Origin: DATFWC01 sp045801465
GTDB taxonomy: Bacteria; Pseudomonadota; Alphaproteobacteria; Rhizobiales; Xanthobacteraceae
Length of the DNA stretch: 5,139 bases
Direction of reading: 5' to 3'
NCBI GenBank assembly: GCA_045801465.1
Contig: JBJMSU010000231.1
Location: 1 to 5,139, forward strand
A model generated the notes under the pieces. It had not been told where the DNA came from. It saw nothing but the letters and a program-made list of their open reading frames with translations, and did no database searches. Positions 1 through 5,092 of the stretch are shown one piece after another. Positions within the stretch are counted from its first letter, which is position 1, and each line of letters starts with the position of its first letter. Both the position numbers and the translations under genes were made by a program.

Positions 1-326
1 TTCGAGTCGCGGTAGCGTTCGGCCTCGAACGGCTTGTCGGAATTGCCGTGACCGCGCAGGTCGTAGGTCACCATATGGAACTCATTGGCGAGCTCGCTGG
101 TGACTTGCTTGATCCACGACAGATGACTCTGCGAGAAACCATGAATGAAGATGATTTCCGGCCCGTTGGGATTGCCCCAGTCCTGCGCCGAAATAGTAAG
201 ACCGTCAGGGGTCTTCACCGACACCGGCTTGAACTTCTTTTCCTGCGCCGTGGCGGGCGCGCAGAGCGCCGCGGCGAGCAGCGCCGCAGCGGAAATGGTG
301 GTGAGGCGGAGCGATGCCTGGGTCAT
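1..326 (-). CDS. Secreted alpha/beta hydrolase, N-terminal part (cut by left window edge)
   Basis: The first 108 codons of a minus-strand gene are present and the rest lies beyond base 1. Translation from the ATG at 326-324 gives a signal peptide: a short N-region with Arg7, an Ala/Leu-rich core at about residues 10-22, and a likely signal peptidase I site after Ala-Thr-Ala (residue 27). The mature part begins like an alpha/beta hydrolase: a first strand pair (about 33-51), strand IIFIHGF (59-64) whose His62-Gly63 is the usual oxyanion-hole motif, and the DLRGHGNSD motif (89-97) after strand beta4. The nucleophile elbow and the triad Asp/His lie outside the window, so substrate class cannot be told; esterase, lipase, haloperoxidase-like and epoxide hydrolase relatives all share these motifs. 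The start is supported by a strong GGGAGGA ribosome site (complement of 332-338), 5 nt upstream of the ATG. The product probably acts in the periplasm or outside the cell. Confidence 0.88.
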   Translation of the reverse strand, partial: MTQASLRLTTISAAALLAAALCAPATAQEKKFKPVSVKTPDGLTISAQDWGNPNGPEIIFIHGFSQSHLSWIKQVTSELANEFHMVTYDLRGHGNSDKPFEAERYRDS

Positions 327-533
327 ATGAATCCTCCCGTAACGTCGTTATGCCTGACTTCGTCTGAGTTGGCCGCGAGCAGCGAAGCTTCCTGAGCAAC
401 CAGATCGGCTGCGATCGTGCAGTGCCAGCGTGCGCTTGCCGCGCTCGCGGTGCAAGGACCAACGCGGCGGATGAAGGGCTGCGAAGATGCGGACGCTGCC
501 CATCAACTCTGCCCACTCCACAGCGGTTGCCTT

Positions 534-565
534 CAGCGATCATCCGGATGTCGCTGATGCGCATC
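534..565. repeat. Two adjacent 10-bp palindromes within a bulged hairpin
   Basis: CATCCGGATG (541-550) and GATGCGCATC (556-565) are each perfect 10-bp palindromes, with centres 15 bp apart. The first is also embraced by CAGCGA (534-539) and its reverse complement TCGCTG (551-556), so 534-556 can fold into one stem interrupted only by an unpaired T at 540. The element lies in the non-coding stretch 327-588, 33 bp past the stop of the 589-1131 gene and about 210 bp upstream of the secreted hydrolase start, both on the minus strand. It could be a regulator binding site or an RNA hairpin at a transcript end. No U-run follows on the minus strand, so a classical intrinsic terminator is unlikely. 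I see nothing else notable in 327-588. Confidence 0.45.
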
Positions 566-588
566 CGAGCAACGGTCAGTGCGCGAAG

Positions 589-1131
589 TTACGCCGGAAG
601 GACCTTCACGACTTCCCACTTGAAATCCAATTCGAACCCGTCGGTGGCGGCGACCTGGAGGTTGACTCTTTCCGTCGACATTTCATTCAGTTGAACGTAG
701 CCGACGATGGCGCTCGAGGCGTCGAAGCCGTCGACCTCGGTCCGGACCTTGCGGCTGTGCTCGCACAGGAAGCGCAGCAGGTTCTGCAGGTTCAAAATGT
801 GCTCCTGCCCGAGGCGCCGCAACAGATCGCCGATTTCGTCCGGCGGACGGCCCGTCAGCTTCATGCCTTTTTCCAGATACACGGCGCGCCACCCGTCGCC
901 CTTGAATACGACGCGCTCAGGGCATGGTTTTGAGGCCGGATAGCTCTTGGGATAGCTGAAGCTGATAAACAGGATCACTTTCGCGACGATCCATCGTTCG
1001 ATCTCGGCGGTCAGCGTCTTCTCCTCCCGGCGGGAGAGGATATCGATGACCGGCATGACGAATGACGCGAGCGACGAGACCACGCGCTTCGCTGTCTGGC
1101 TCTTTGCTGGCAAAGGCATCGTCATGCCCAC
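589..1131 (-). CDS. Hypothetical protein, 180 residues, unrecognised
   Basis: I do not recognise this protein. It is favoured over the overlapping plus-strand frames because its amino-acid composition is that of a normal folded protein, with balanced charge and hydrophobic spacing, and it fills a gap between same-strand genes. Residues about 35-50 look helical; 48-58 form a short hydrophobic stretch, too short for a convincing membrane span. Residues 72-91 look like strands. Residues 97-127 form a Leu-rich helix pair (DEIGDLLRRLGQEHILNL and on). The last 50 residues alternate like beta strands and end in WEVVKV. There is no signal peptide. Three in-frame starts compete: GTG 1131, ATG 1125 and ATG 1119. 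GTG has a weak GAG 6 nt upstream; none has a strong ribosome site. Base composition looks less GC-rich than the central operon. The function is unknown, and expression as a stable protein is inferred. Confidence 0.62.
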   Translation of the reverse strand: MGMTMPLPAKSQTAKRVVSSLASFVMPVIDILSRREEKTLTAEIERWIVAKVILFISFSYPKSYPASKPCPERVVFKGDGWRAVYLEKGMKLTGRPPDEIGDLLRRLGQEHILNLQNLLRFLCEHSRKVRTEVDGFDASSAIVGYVQLNEMSTERVNLQVAATDGFELDFKWEVVKVLPA

Positions 1132-1230
1132 ACCGTTCTCGCAAGGGTTCTGGGACCGGCGATGGCCACCAAATCAGTTGAGATTCTAGCCGGTCTCCCG
1201 CGCCGAACCAACGTCTTTGATCGATTACTC

Positions 1231-1244
1231 CACGGGCAACCGTG
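1231..1244. other. Small hairpin with 5-bp stem and 4-nt loop
   Basis: CACGG, loop GCAA, CCGTG form a perfect 5-bp stem. Read on the plus strand the loop is a GNRA-type tetraloop; on the minus strand it is TTGC. It lies 25 bp past the stop codon of the GST gene (minus strand), where a transcript end would be expected, but no U-run follows on that strand, so a terminator role is only a weak suggestion. The rest of the 1132-1269 gap shows no gene. Confidence 0.25.
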
Positions 1245-1269
1245 ATTTGCGATCTTCGCGTTTGTCCCG

Positions 1270-1920
1270 TCAGGCCGCTGTCGCGATCGGGGTCGCTTGC
1301 GCCAGCGTCTTCTGCCACGCCGGAAGCGCGCTCAGCGCCTTGTACCAGCGCTTGATCTCGTCATACGGCTCGATCGGGAAATGCGCCGGCTCGGCGAGAT
1401 TCATACCGGCGCCGAGGGAAAAGTCGGCAACCGTGAGCGTGTCCCCGGTGACGAACTGCCGGCCCTTGAGCTGGCCGTCGAGCACCTTTGCGTTGCGATG
1501 AAACAATTCGGTGGCCTTGCCGATGGCCGTCATGTCGGGCTCGCCAATGCCGAGGATCACCGGCTTCACCACATATTCGAAGGCGAAGATCGCGCCCGTC
1601 GAATCCCAGTGCGCCAGGTCCCAGAACTGCCAGCGGGTGACGTCGAGCCGCGCTTTCTCATCTTTCGGCAGGAGCCCGCCCTCGGGACGCAACGAGGCGA
1701 GATACTGCGTGATGGCATTCGCTTCCCACAGGACGACATCATCGTGCTTGAGCGTCGGCATGCGCATGTTGGGATTGAGCGCGGCGTATTCCGGCGTCTT
1801 GTGTTCGCCTTTGCGCAGGTCGACGAATCGCAACGTGGTGTCGAGGCCGAGATGATTGGCGACGGCCATGACCTTGAAGGCGCGCGGACTCGGCGGAAAG
1901 ACGTAGAGCTCGATCGTCAT
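1270..1920 (-). CDS. Glutathione S-transferase, phi-like
   Basis: This is a cytosolic GST-fold enzyme of the usual length (216 residues), expected to conjugate or reduce electrophilic substrates with glutathione. The N-terminal thioredoxin-like domain covers about 1-80. It holds Ser11 in the PPSPRAFKV segment (the position of the catalytic Ser of phi-class enzymes), the KGEHKTPEY and LNPNMRMPTL segments with the cis-Pro at Pro55, and WEANAITQYLA. The helical C-terminal domain (about 90-210) carries the TVAD N-capping box (163-166) typical of GSTs. The Ser that usually follows Glu66 and helps hold the gamma-glutamyl group is Ala67. The start ATG is preceded by AAGGAA (complement of 1927-1932) 6 nt upstream. 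The gene diverges from the PanB-like operon across 123 bp that contain a dyad and a TATGAT box (complement of 1961-1966) usable as its -10 element, so the two may share a regulator. Family assignment is firm; substrate is unknown. Confidence 0.93.
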   Translation of the reverse strand: MTIELYVFPPSPRAFKVMAVANHLGLDTTLRFVDLRKGEHKTPEYAALNPNMRMPTLKHDDVVLWEANAITQYLASLRPEGGLLPKDEKARLDVTRWQFWDLAHWDSTGAIFAFEYVVKPVILGIGEPDMTAIGKATELFHRNAKVLDGQLKGRQFVTGDTLTVADFSLGAGMNLAEPAHFPIEPYDEIKRWYKALSALPAWQKTLAQATPIATAA

Positions 1921-1947
1921 GCGATGTTCCTTGTTCCGAGGATCTGA

Positions 1948-1970
1948 CGGTTATGGTCCGATCATATCCG
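1948..1970. promoter_or_regulatory. Imperfect 23-bp dyad, candidate operator between divergent genes
   Basis: An inverted repeat centred on base 1959 pairs CGGTTATGGTC (1948-1958) with GATCATATCCG (1960-1970); 9 of 11 positions match. It lies 28 bp upstream of the GST start codon and 73 bp upstream of the PanB-like start. It covers TATGAT on the minus strand (1961-1966), which could be the GST -10 box. That arrangement is typical of a repressor or activator site in a divergent control region. No regulator gene is in the window, so the cognate protein is unknown, and chance occurrence cannot be ruled out from one sequence. Confidence 0.4.
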
Positions 1971-1994
1971 AGCAGAGGAGCGAAGGCACCTTGC

Positions 1995-2022
1995 TTGACC
2001 GGGCGCCCTCCTGTCTTATGCG
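1995..2022 (+). promoter_or_regulatory. Candidate sigma70-type promoter of the PanB-like operon
   Basis: TTGACC (1995-2000) and TATGCG (2017-2022) are separated by 16 bp and lie just upstream of the ribosome site of the 2044 gene. The -35 box is a good match to the alphaproteobacterial consensus; the -10 box is only partial. Transcription would start near 2029, giving a very short leader. Confidence 0.35.
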
Positions 2023-2043
2023 CGCCGGACGATGAGGAGGACC

Positions 2044-2853
2044 ATGGCGGAGACCGTCACGATTCCGGCGCTGCAGGCGATGAAGCGCGAAGGGCACAAG
2101 ATCGCCGGCGTGGTGGCGTGGGACACCCAAATCGCGCGCATCGCCGATCGCGCCGGCGTGGACATCGTCTCGGTGGGAGATTCGGTCGGCGTGAACCTGT
2201 GGGGCCATGCCAATCCGCTGCAAGTCACGCTCGACGAGATGCTGGTGGTGTGCAAGGCGGTCCGCCGCGGGGTGACGCGGGCGCTGGTGAGCTGCGACTT
2301 CCCGTTCGGTCCGCTCCAGCAGGGGACGGACAGCGCGCTTGCCGCCGCCATCCGCCTGGTCAAGGAGGGCGGCGCCGACATGGTCAAGCTCGACGCGGCC
2401 GCCGATTTTCCCGATGCGGTGGGCGCCATCGTGCGCGCCGGCATTCCGGTGTTTGCGCAATTCGGCCTCACCCCGCAGACGGCGCTGCGTTATGGCGTGC
2501 CCTATAGCGCCCAGGCTGCCGCCGGCGCCCAGGCGCCGCCGGAGATGACGGCGAAGCTCATCGCGCAGGCGAAGCGCCTGGAGGAGGCCGGCGCCTCGCT
2601 TCTCGACTTCACCAATTCCGGACCGGCGGCCGGCGCTGCCGTGGTCAAGGCGGTGGCCATTCCGGTGATCGGCGGCTTCGGCGGCGGGCCGTGGCTCGAC
2701 GGGCGCATGCGCCTCGCGCACACCGCCATTGGTTACGCGGAGAAATGGATCGACGCCAAGACCGAGACCTACGCCAACGTCGCCAGGACCAGCCTCGAGG
2801 CCTTCACGGCCTTGATCGACGACGTGCGCGCCGGCCGTCAGATCAAGGGGTGA
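2044..2853 (+). CDS. PanB-family (ketopantoate hydroxymethyltransferase-like) protein with altered active site
   Basis: This 269-residue (beta/alpha)8-barrel protein has the usual PanB length. Family motifs are clear: VGDSVG (44-49), the VTLDEM segment (61-66), the CDFPF strand end (84-88), ADMVKLD (111-117), FGLTPQ (140-145), AIPVIG (205-210) and a Gly-rich loop (211-215). By eye against E. coli PanB, the Mg2+ ligands Asp45 and Asp84 correspond to Asp46 and Asp85, Ser46 to Ser47 and Lys112 to Lys115. However, Glu114 is Asp117, His136 is Gln139, and the catalytic Glu181 aligns with Thr190. True PanB transfers a hydroxymethyl group from methylenetetrahydrofolate to 2-oxoisovalerate for pantothenate synthesis. 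These changes and the absence of panC nearby suggest a related aldolase or lyase reaction on another 2-oxo acid (inference). ATG 2044 is chosen over in-frame ATG 2032 because GAGGAGG at 2034-2040 is its ribosome site. It is the first gene of a three-gene operon. Confidence 0.88.
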   Translation: MAETVTIPALQAMKREGHKIAGVVAWDTQIARIADRAGVDIVSVGDSVGVNLWGHANPLQVTLDEMLVVCKAVRRGVTRALVSCDFPFGPLQQGTDSALAAAIRLVKEGGADMVKLDAAADFPDAVGAIVRAGIPVFAQFGLTPQTALRYGVPYSAQAAAGAQAPPEMTAKLIAQAKRLEEAGASLLDFTNSGPAAGAAVVKAVAIPVIGGFGGGPWLDGRMRLAHTAIGYAEKWIDAKTETYANVARTSLEAFTALIDDVRAGRQIKG

Positions 2854-2855
2854 GC

Positions 2856-3713
2856 ATGCCGACCGCCCCCATCGACGGCATCGCGACGCGCTACGAGACG
2901 ATCGGCTCCGGGCCGCCGCTGTTGATGTACGCGCCCGGCGGCTTCAACGCCGTGATCGAGACGTGGCGCACGCAAGGCATCTACGCCCGCCTCAAGCTTC
3001 TCGACCACCTGCCGAAGAAATACACCTGCATCGTGTTCGACCGGCGCGAATGCGGCCAGTCGGGCGGCCGCATCGAGCGCGTGACGTGGGCGCAGTACGT
3101 GGCGCAGGGCAAGGGCTTGCTCGACCACCTGAACATCCAGCGGGCGCATCTCATGGGCGGCTGCATGGGATGTTGCCCGGTAATGGCGTTGGCGGTGGCG
3201 CATCCGCAAGCCACGCTGAGCATGGTGCTGTTCTGGCCGGTGGGCGGCGCCAAGTATCGCATTGCGGCGCACCAGCGTTTTGCCGAGCACCTCGCCTTCG
3301 TGCAGCAGCACGGCCTGGCCGAGGTCGTCGCGCACGTGGCCAAGGAAGGCAAGCCGTTCAATGCCGATGCGCGCGGCGGCCCTTGGGCCTCGGTGATCCG
3401 CCACGACAAGGCGTTCGCGGACGCCTATGCCAGGCAGGACGTCGAGCGCTACAAGCTCATCGTGGCCGGGATGGCGCGCGCGCTGTTCGACCGCGACACC
3501 GCACCGGGCGCCGAGCCTGAGGATCTGATGCGCCTCGACATCCCGGCATTCATCATCCCCGGCCGCGACGCCTCGCACGCCACCTCGGCGGCGCGCTATG
3601 TGGAGGAATGCCTGCCGCGCGCCGAGTACTGGGACATCGCCGTGGCCGAGCAGACGGAGGAGAACGTGCCGGCGCGGATGCTGGAGTTTCTCGATCGCGC
3701 CAGCCACGCCTGA
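2856..3713 (+). CDS. Alpha/beta-hydrolase-fold protein with Cys in the nucleophile elbow
   Basis: This is a 285-residue cytoplasmic alpha/beta hydrolase without a signal peptide. Visible parts: the first strands, then MYAPGGF (24-30) at the oxyanion-hole position, where His-Gly is more usual; strand IVFDRRECGQSGG (59-71), the DxRGxGxS-type turn; the nucleophile elbow GGCMG (101-105), with Cys103 where Ser normally sits; a cap region (about 130-215); strand AFIIPGRDAS (231-240) with Asp238 as candidate acid; and the closing helix VPARMLEFL (271-279). The triad His expected after the last strand (about 260-268) is not there; His241 is the only nearby His. The catalytic class is therefore open: Cys hydrolase as in dienelactone hydrolase, C-C hydrolase or lyase, or a non-catalytic binder. 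The gene starts 2 nt after the PanB-like stop, with AAGGGG at 2845-2850 as ribosome site, so translation is probably coupled and the two products likely serve one pathway. Confidence 0.87.
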   Translation: MPTAPIDGIATRYETIGSGPPLLMYAPGGFNAVIETWRTQGIYARLKLLDHLPKKYTCIVFDRRECGQSGGRIERVTWAQYVAQGKGLLDHLNIQRAHLMGGCMGCCPVMALAVAHPQATLSMVLFWPVGGAKYRIAAHQRFAEHLAFVQQHGLAEVVAHVAKEGKPFNADARGGPWASVIRHDKAFADAYARQDVERYKLIVAGMARALFDRDTAPGAEPEDLMRLDIPAFIIPGRDASHATSAARYVEECLPRAEYWDIAVAEQTEENVPARMLEFLDRASHA

Positions 3714-3765
3714 GCCGAACGCAAAGCGCTGCCAAAGCCGATATGCCACAAGCGAGAGGGGTGAT

Positions 3766-4596
3766 ATGTACCGGGCCATCTGCACCGCCACCGTCCTGAT
3801 CGCCGCGAGCATCGCGGCATCCGCCCAGGCTCCCACCACCCAAAGAGGCACCATGAGCACGCTGACGCCCGAGGTCGTGAAGGACCTTGCCCCCACCGGA
3901 AAGCTGCGCGCCGCGATCAATCTCGGCAACTCGGTCCTGGCGCAGAAGGATGCCGGCGGCGAGATCAAGGGCGTCACGGCAGATCTCGCGCGCGAGCTTG
4001 CCCGCCGCGCCAACGTGCCGCTCGAACTGGTGCCGTTCGAGGCCGCCGGCAAGGTGTTCGAGGCGCTCAAGACCGGCGTGTGGGACATCGCGTTTTTGGC
4101 GATCGAGCCGGTGCGCGCCGCCGAGATCGATTTTTCCCCGCCCTACGTGCTCATCGAGGGCACCTACATGGTGCTCAAGGATTCGCCGCTGAAGGCGATC
4201 GCCGACGTCGACAAGCCGGGCGTGCGCATCGCGGTCGGGAAAGGCTCGGCCTATGACCTCTACCTGACCCGCACCGTGAAGAACGCGACGCTCGTGCGCG
4301 CCCAGACCGGCGGCGGCCGCGCCATGATCGATCTGTTCCTCAACGAGAAGCTCGAGGCGGCGGCCGGCGTGAAACAGCCGCTGGTCGAGTATGCCAAAAC
4401 CGATCCCAACGTGCGGGTGATGGACGGCCGCTTCATGGAGATCCAGCAGGCCATGGGTACGCCCAAGGGCCGCACGGCGGCGGCCGGCTACCTGCGCACC
4501 TTCATCGAAGAGATGAAGGCCTCGGGCTTCGTGGCCGACGCGCTCAAGCGCAGCAATCAGCCCGACGCCGCCGTGGCGCCGCCGGCCACCAATTGA
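3766..4596 (+). CDS. Family-3 periplasmic solute-binding protein (ABC transporter type)
   Basis: This is a 276-residue binding protein of the SBP_bac_3 type, which normally delivers amino acids or similar small solutes to an ABC permease. Residues 1-22 form a signal peptide with one positive charge (Arg3), an Ala/Ile-rich core and cleavage near Ala-Gln-Ala. Then come GKLRAAINLG (45-54), the GVTADLARELARR helix (69-81), GVWDIAFLAI (104-113), and the family signature ending in Arg117 and DFSPPY (122-127), where Arg117 matches the ligand-carboxylate Arg. Domain two follows (GVRIAVGKGSAYD, 152-164) and a return helix (FIEEMKASGF, 246-255). The short tail is Pro/Ala-rich. The start has AGGGG at 3757-3761, 4 nt upstream of the ATG. 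A second in-frame ATG (3853), with AGAGG just upstream, would yield a form without signal peptide. It lies 52 bp after the hydrolase gene and ends the operon. No permease or ATPase gene is adjacent, so it must use one encoded elsewhere or act as a sensor. Confidence 0.88.
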   Translation: MYRAICTATVLIAASIAASAQAPTTQRGTMSTLTPEVVKDLAPTGKLRAAINLGNSVLAQKDAGGEIKGVTADLARELARRANVPLELVPFEAAGKVFEALKTGVWDIAFLAIEPVRAAEIDFSPPYVLIEGTYMVLKDSPLKAIADVDKPGVRIAVGKGSAYDLYLTRTVKNATLVRAQTGGGRAMIDLFLNEKLEAAAGVKQPLVEYAKTDPNVRVMDGRFMEIQQAMGTPKGRTAAAGYLRTFIEEMKASGFVADALKRSNQPDAAVAPPATN

Positions 4597-4640
4597 GGCA
4601 AAAGTCATCCCGCTCCAAAGAGAGCCGTTCACTCCCGCAA

Positions 4641-5054
4641 TCAAACGCGCTCGGATACTTGGCGGGAAATCGTCGCCGCGTGTCCGCTCGATCGGATCAT
4701 CAGGAATTTGCCGAACCATACTCTCCGGATATTCCAGAGGCCCTCGATCTCAGTGCCGTCGGCGCTCAGGATGCCTTCGTAGGCGATCGGGTCGTGATAA
4801 TGCGGGCCTGCCGCTTCGTAGGTCTTGACGAACGCGACCGCGCTGGCCTGCCGGGTTCCCAGCAGCGTCGCGTACAGAGTGTCAGAGGGACACTCCTCGC
4901 CGGCGCACGGCTCATGGGTTGCGCCGCTGAGCGAGCTTCCATTCTCGATCAGCGTCGCCACGAACGACACGGACTCCGACCGGTGCGCATAGGTATAGAG
5001 GCCGTGCCACACGCCCGTCAGATTCGCTGCGCCCGCTTCAGCCGAATCCGTCAT
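4641..5054 (-). CDS. Small hypothetical protein, probable beta-barrel/lipocalin-like fold
   Basis: A 137-residue protein of unknown function. The pattern is beta-rich: LTGVWHGLYTY (12-22) opens with a Gly-x-Trp-like element as in lipocalin-type barrels, followed by VSFVATLIENGSSLSG (29-44), a loop with Cys50 and Cys55, ATLLGTRQASAVAFVKTY (62-79), a His/Tyr-containing stretch PHYHDPIAYEGILS (84-97), and EIEGLWNIRRVWFGKFLMIR (102-121). This resembles small proteins whose strands carry sequences of the type 'I.G...G..V.F'. There is no signal peptide, and an in-frame stop (complement of 5085-5087) closes the frame 10 codons upstream of the ATG without another start, so a cytoplasmic location is likely. 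The ribosome site is weak (CGGGA just upstream) and may be paired in a hairpin. The gene converges on the solute-binding-protein gene with 44 bp between stops. It may be co-transcribed with the gene entering from the right edge. Function not assigned. Confidence 0.75.
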   Translation of the reverse strand: MTDSAEAGAANLTGVWHGLYTYAHRSESVSFVATLIENGSSLSGATHEPCAGEECPSDTLYATLLGTRQASAVAFVKTYEAAGPHYHDPIAYEGILSADGTEIEGLWNIRRVWFGKFLMIRSSGHAATISRQVSERV

Positions 5055-5055
5055 G

Positions 5056-5073
5056 TCCCGATCATAGACGGGA
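5056..5073. repeat. Short inverted repeat overlapping the start of the small beta-rich protein gene
   Basis: TCCCG (5056-5060) and CGGGA (5069-5073) form a 5-bp stem around an 8-nt loop. On the minus strand the 3' arm CGGGA is the only Shine-Dalgarno-like sequence, one base from the ATG, so folding would hide it. This is a short stem and may be chance. Confidence 0.25.
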
Positions 5074-5092
5074 GCAGGCGAGATCTACCTGC

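Noticed and set aside
205..564. Minus-strand open frame of 119 codons starting in the palindrome region
   Set aside because: It overlaps the well-supported secreted hydrolase start and signal peptide in another frame, lacks a ribosome site and reads as Arg/Pro/His-rich filler.
487..933. Plus-strand open frame of 148 codons opposite the 180-residue hypothetical gene
   Set aside because: Its composition is less protein-like than the minus-strand frame and it has no ribosome site I can see; the minus-strand reading fits the neighbouring gene direction better.
1297..1947. Plus-strand open frame of 216 codons opposite the GST gene
   Set aside because: The GST motifs on the minus strand are unambiguous and this frame is its mirror; composition is Arg/Glu-rich without motifs.
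2032..2043. Upstream ATG (2032) as start of the PanB-like gene
   Set aside because: It overlaps the GAGGAGG ribosome site serving ATG 2044 and has no ribosome site of its own; family proteins begin close to the 2044 start.
2044..2853. Naming the gene panB as the pantothenate-pathway enzyme
   Set aside because: The catalytic Glu position appears to be Thr and no panC is nearby, so family membership is supported but the specific function is not.
2838..4088. Long open minus-strand frame (416 codons) across the hydrolase and solute-binding genes
   Set aside because: It is antisense to two clearly recognisable genes, has an Arg/His/Ala-rich low-quality composition, and is expected from strong GC3 bias on the other strand.
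4633..4667. TCCCGC ... GCGGGA inverted repeat between the convergent genes as a bidirectional terminator
   Set aside because: The loop would be about 23 nt with only six pairs and no U-run on either side; too weak to call.
3553..4719. Long open minus-strand frame (388 codons) opposite the solute-binding protein
   Set aside because: Shadow of the real plus-strand gene; it shows no domain motifs and crosses the convergent intergenic region into another gene.
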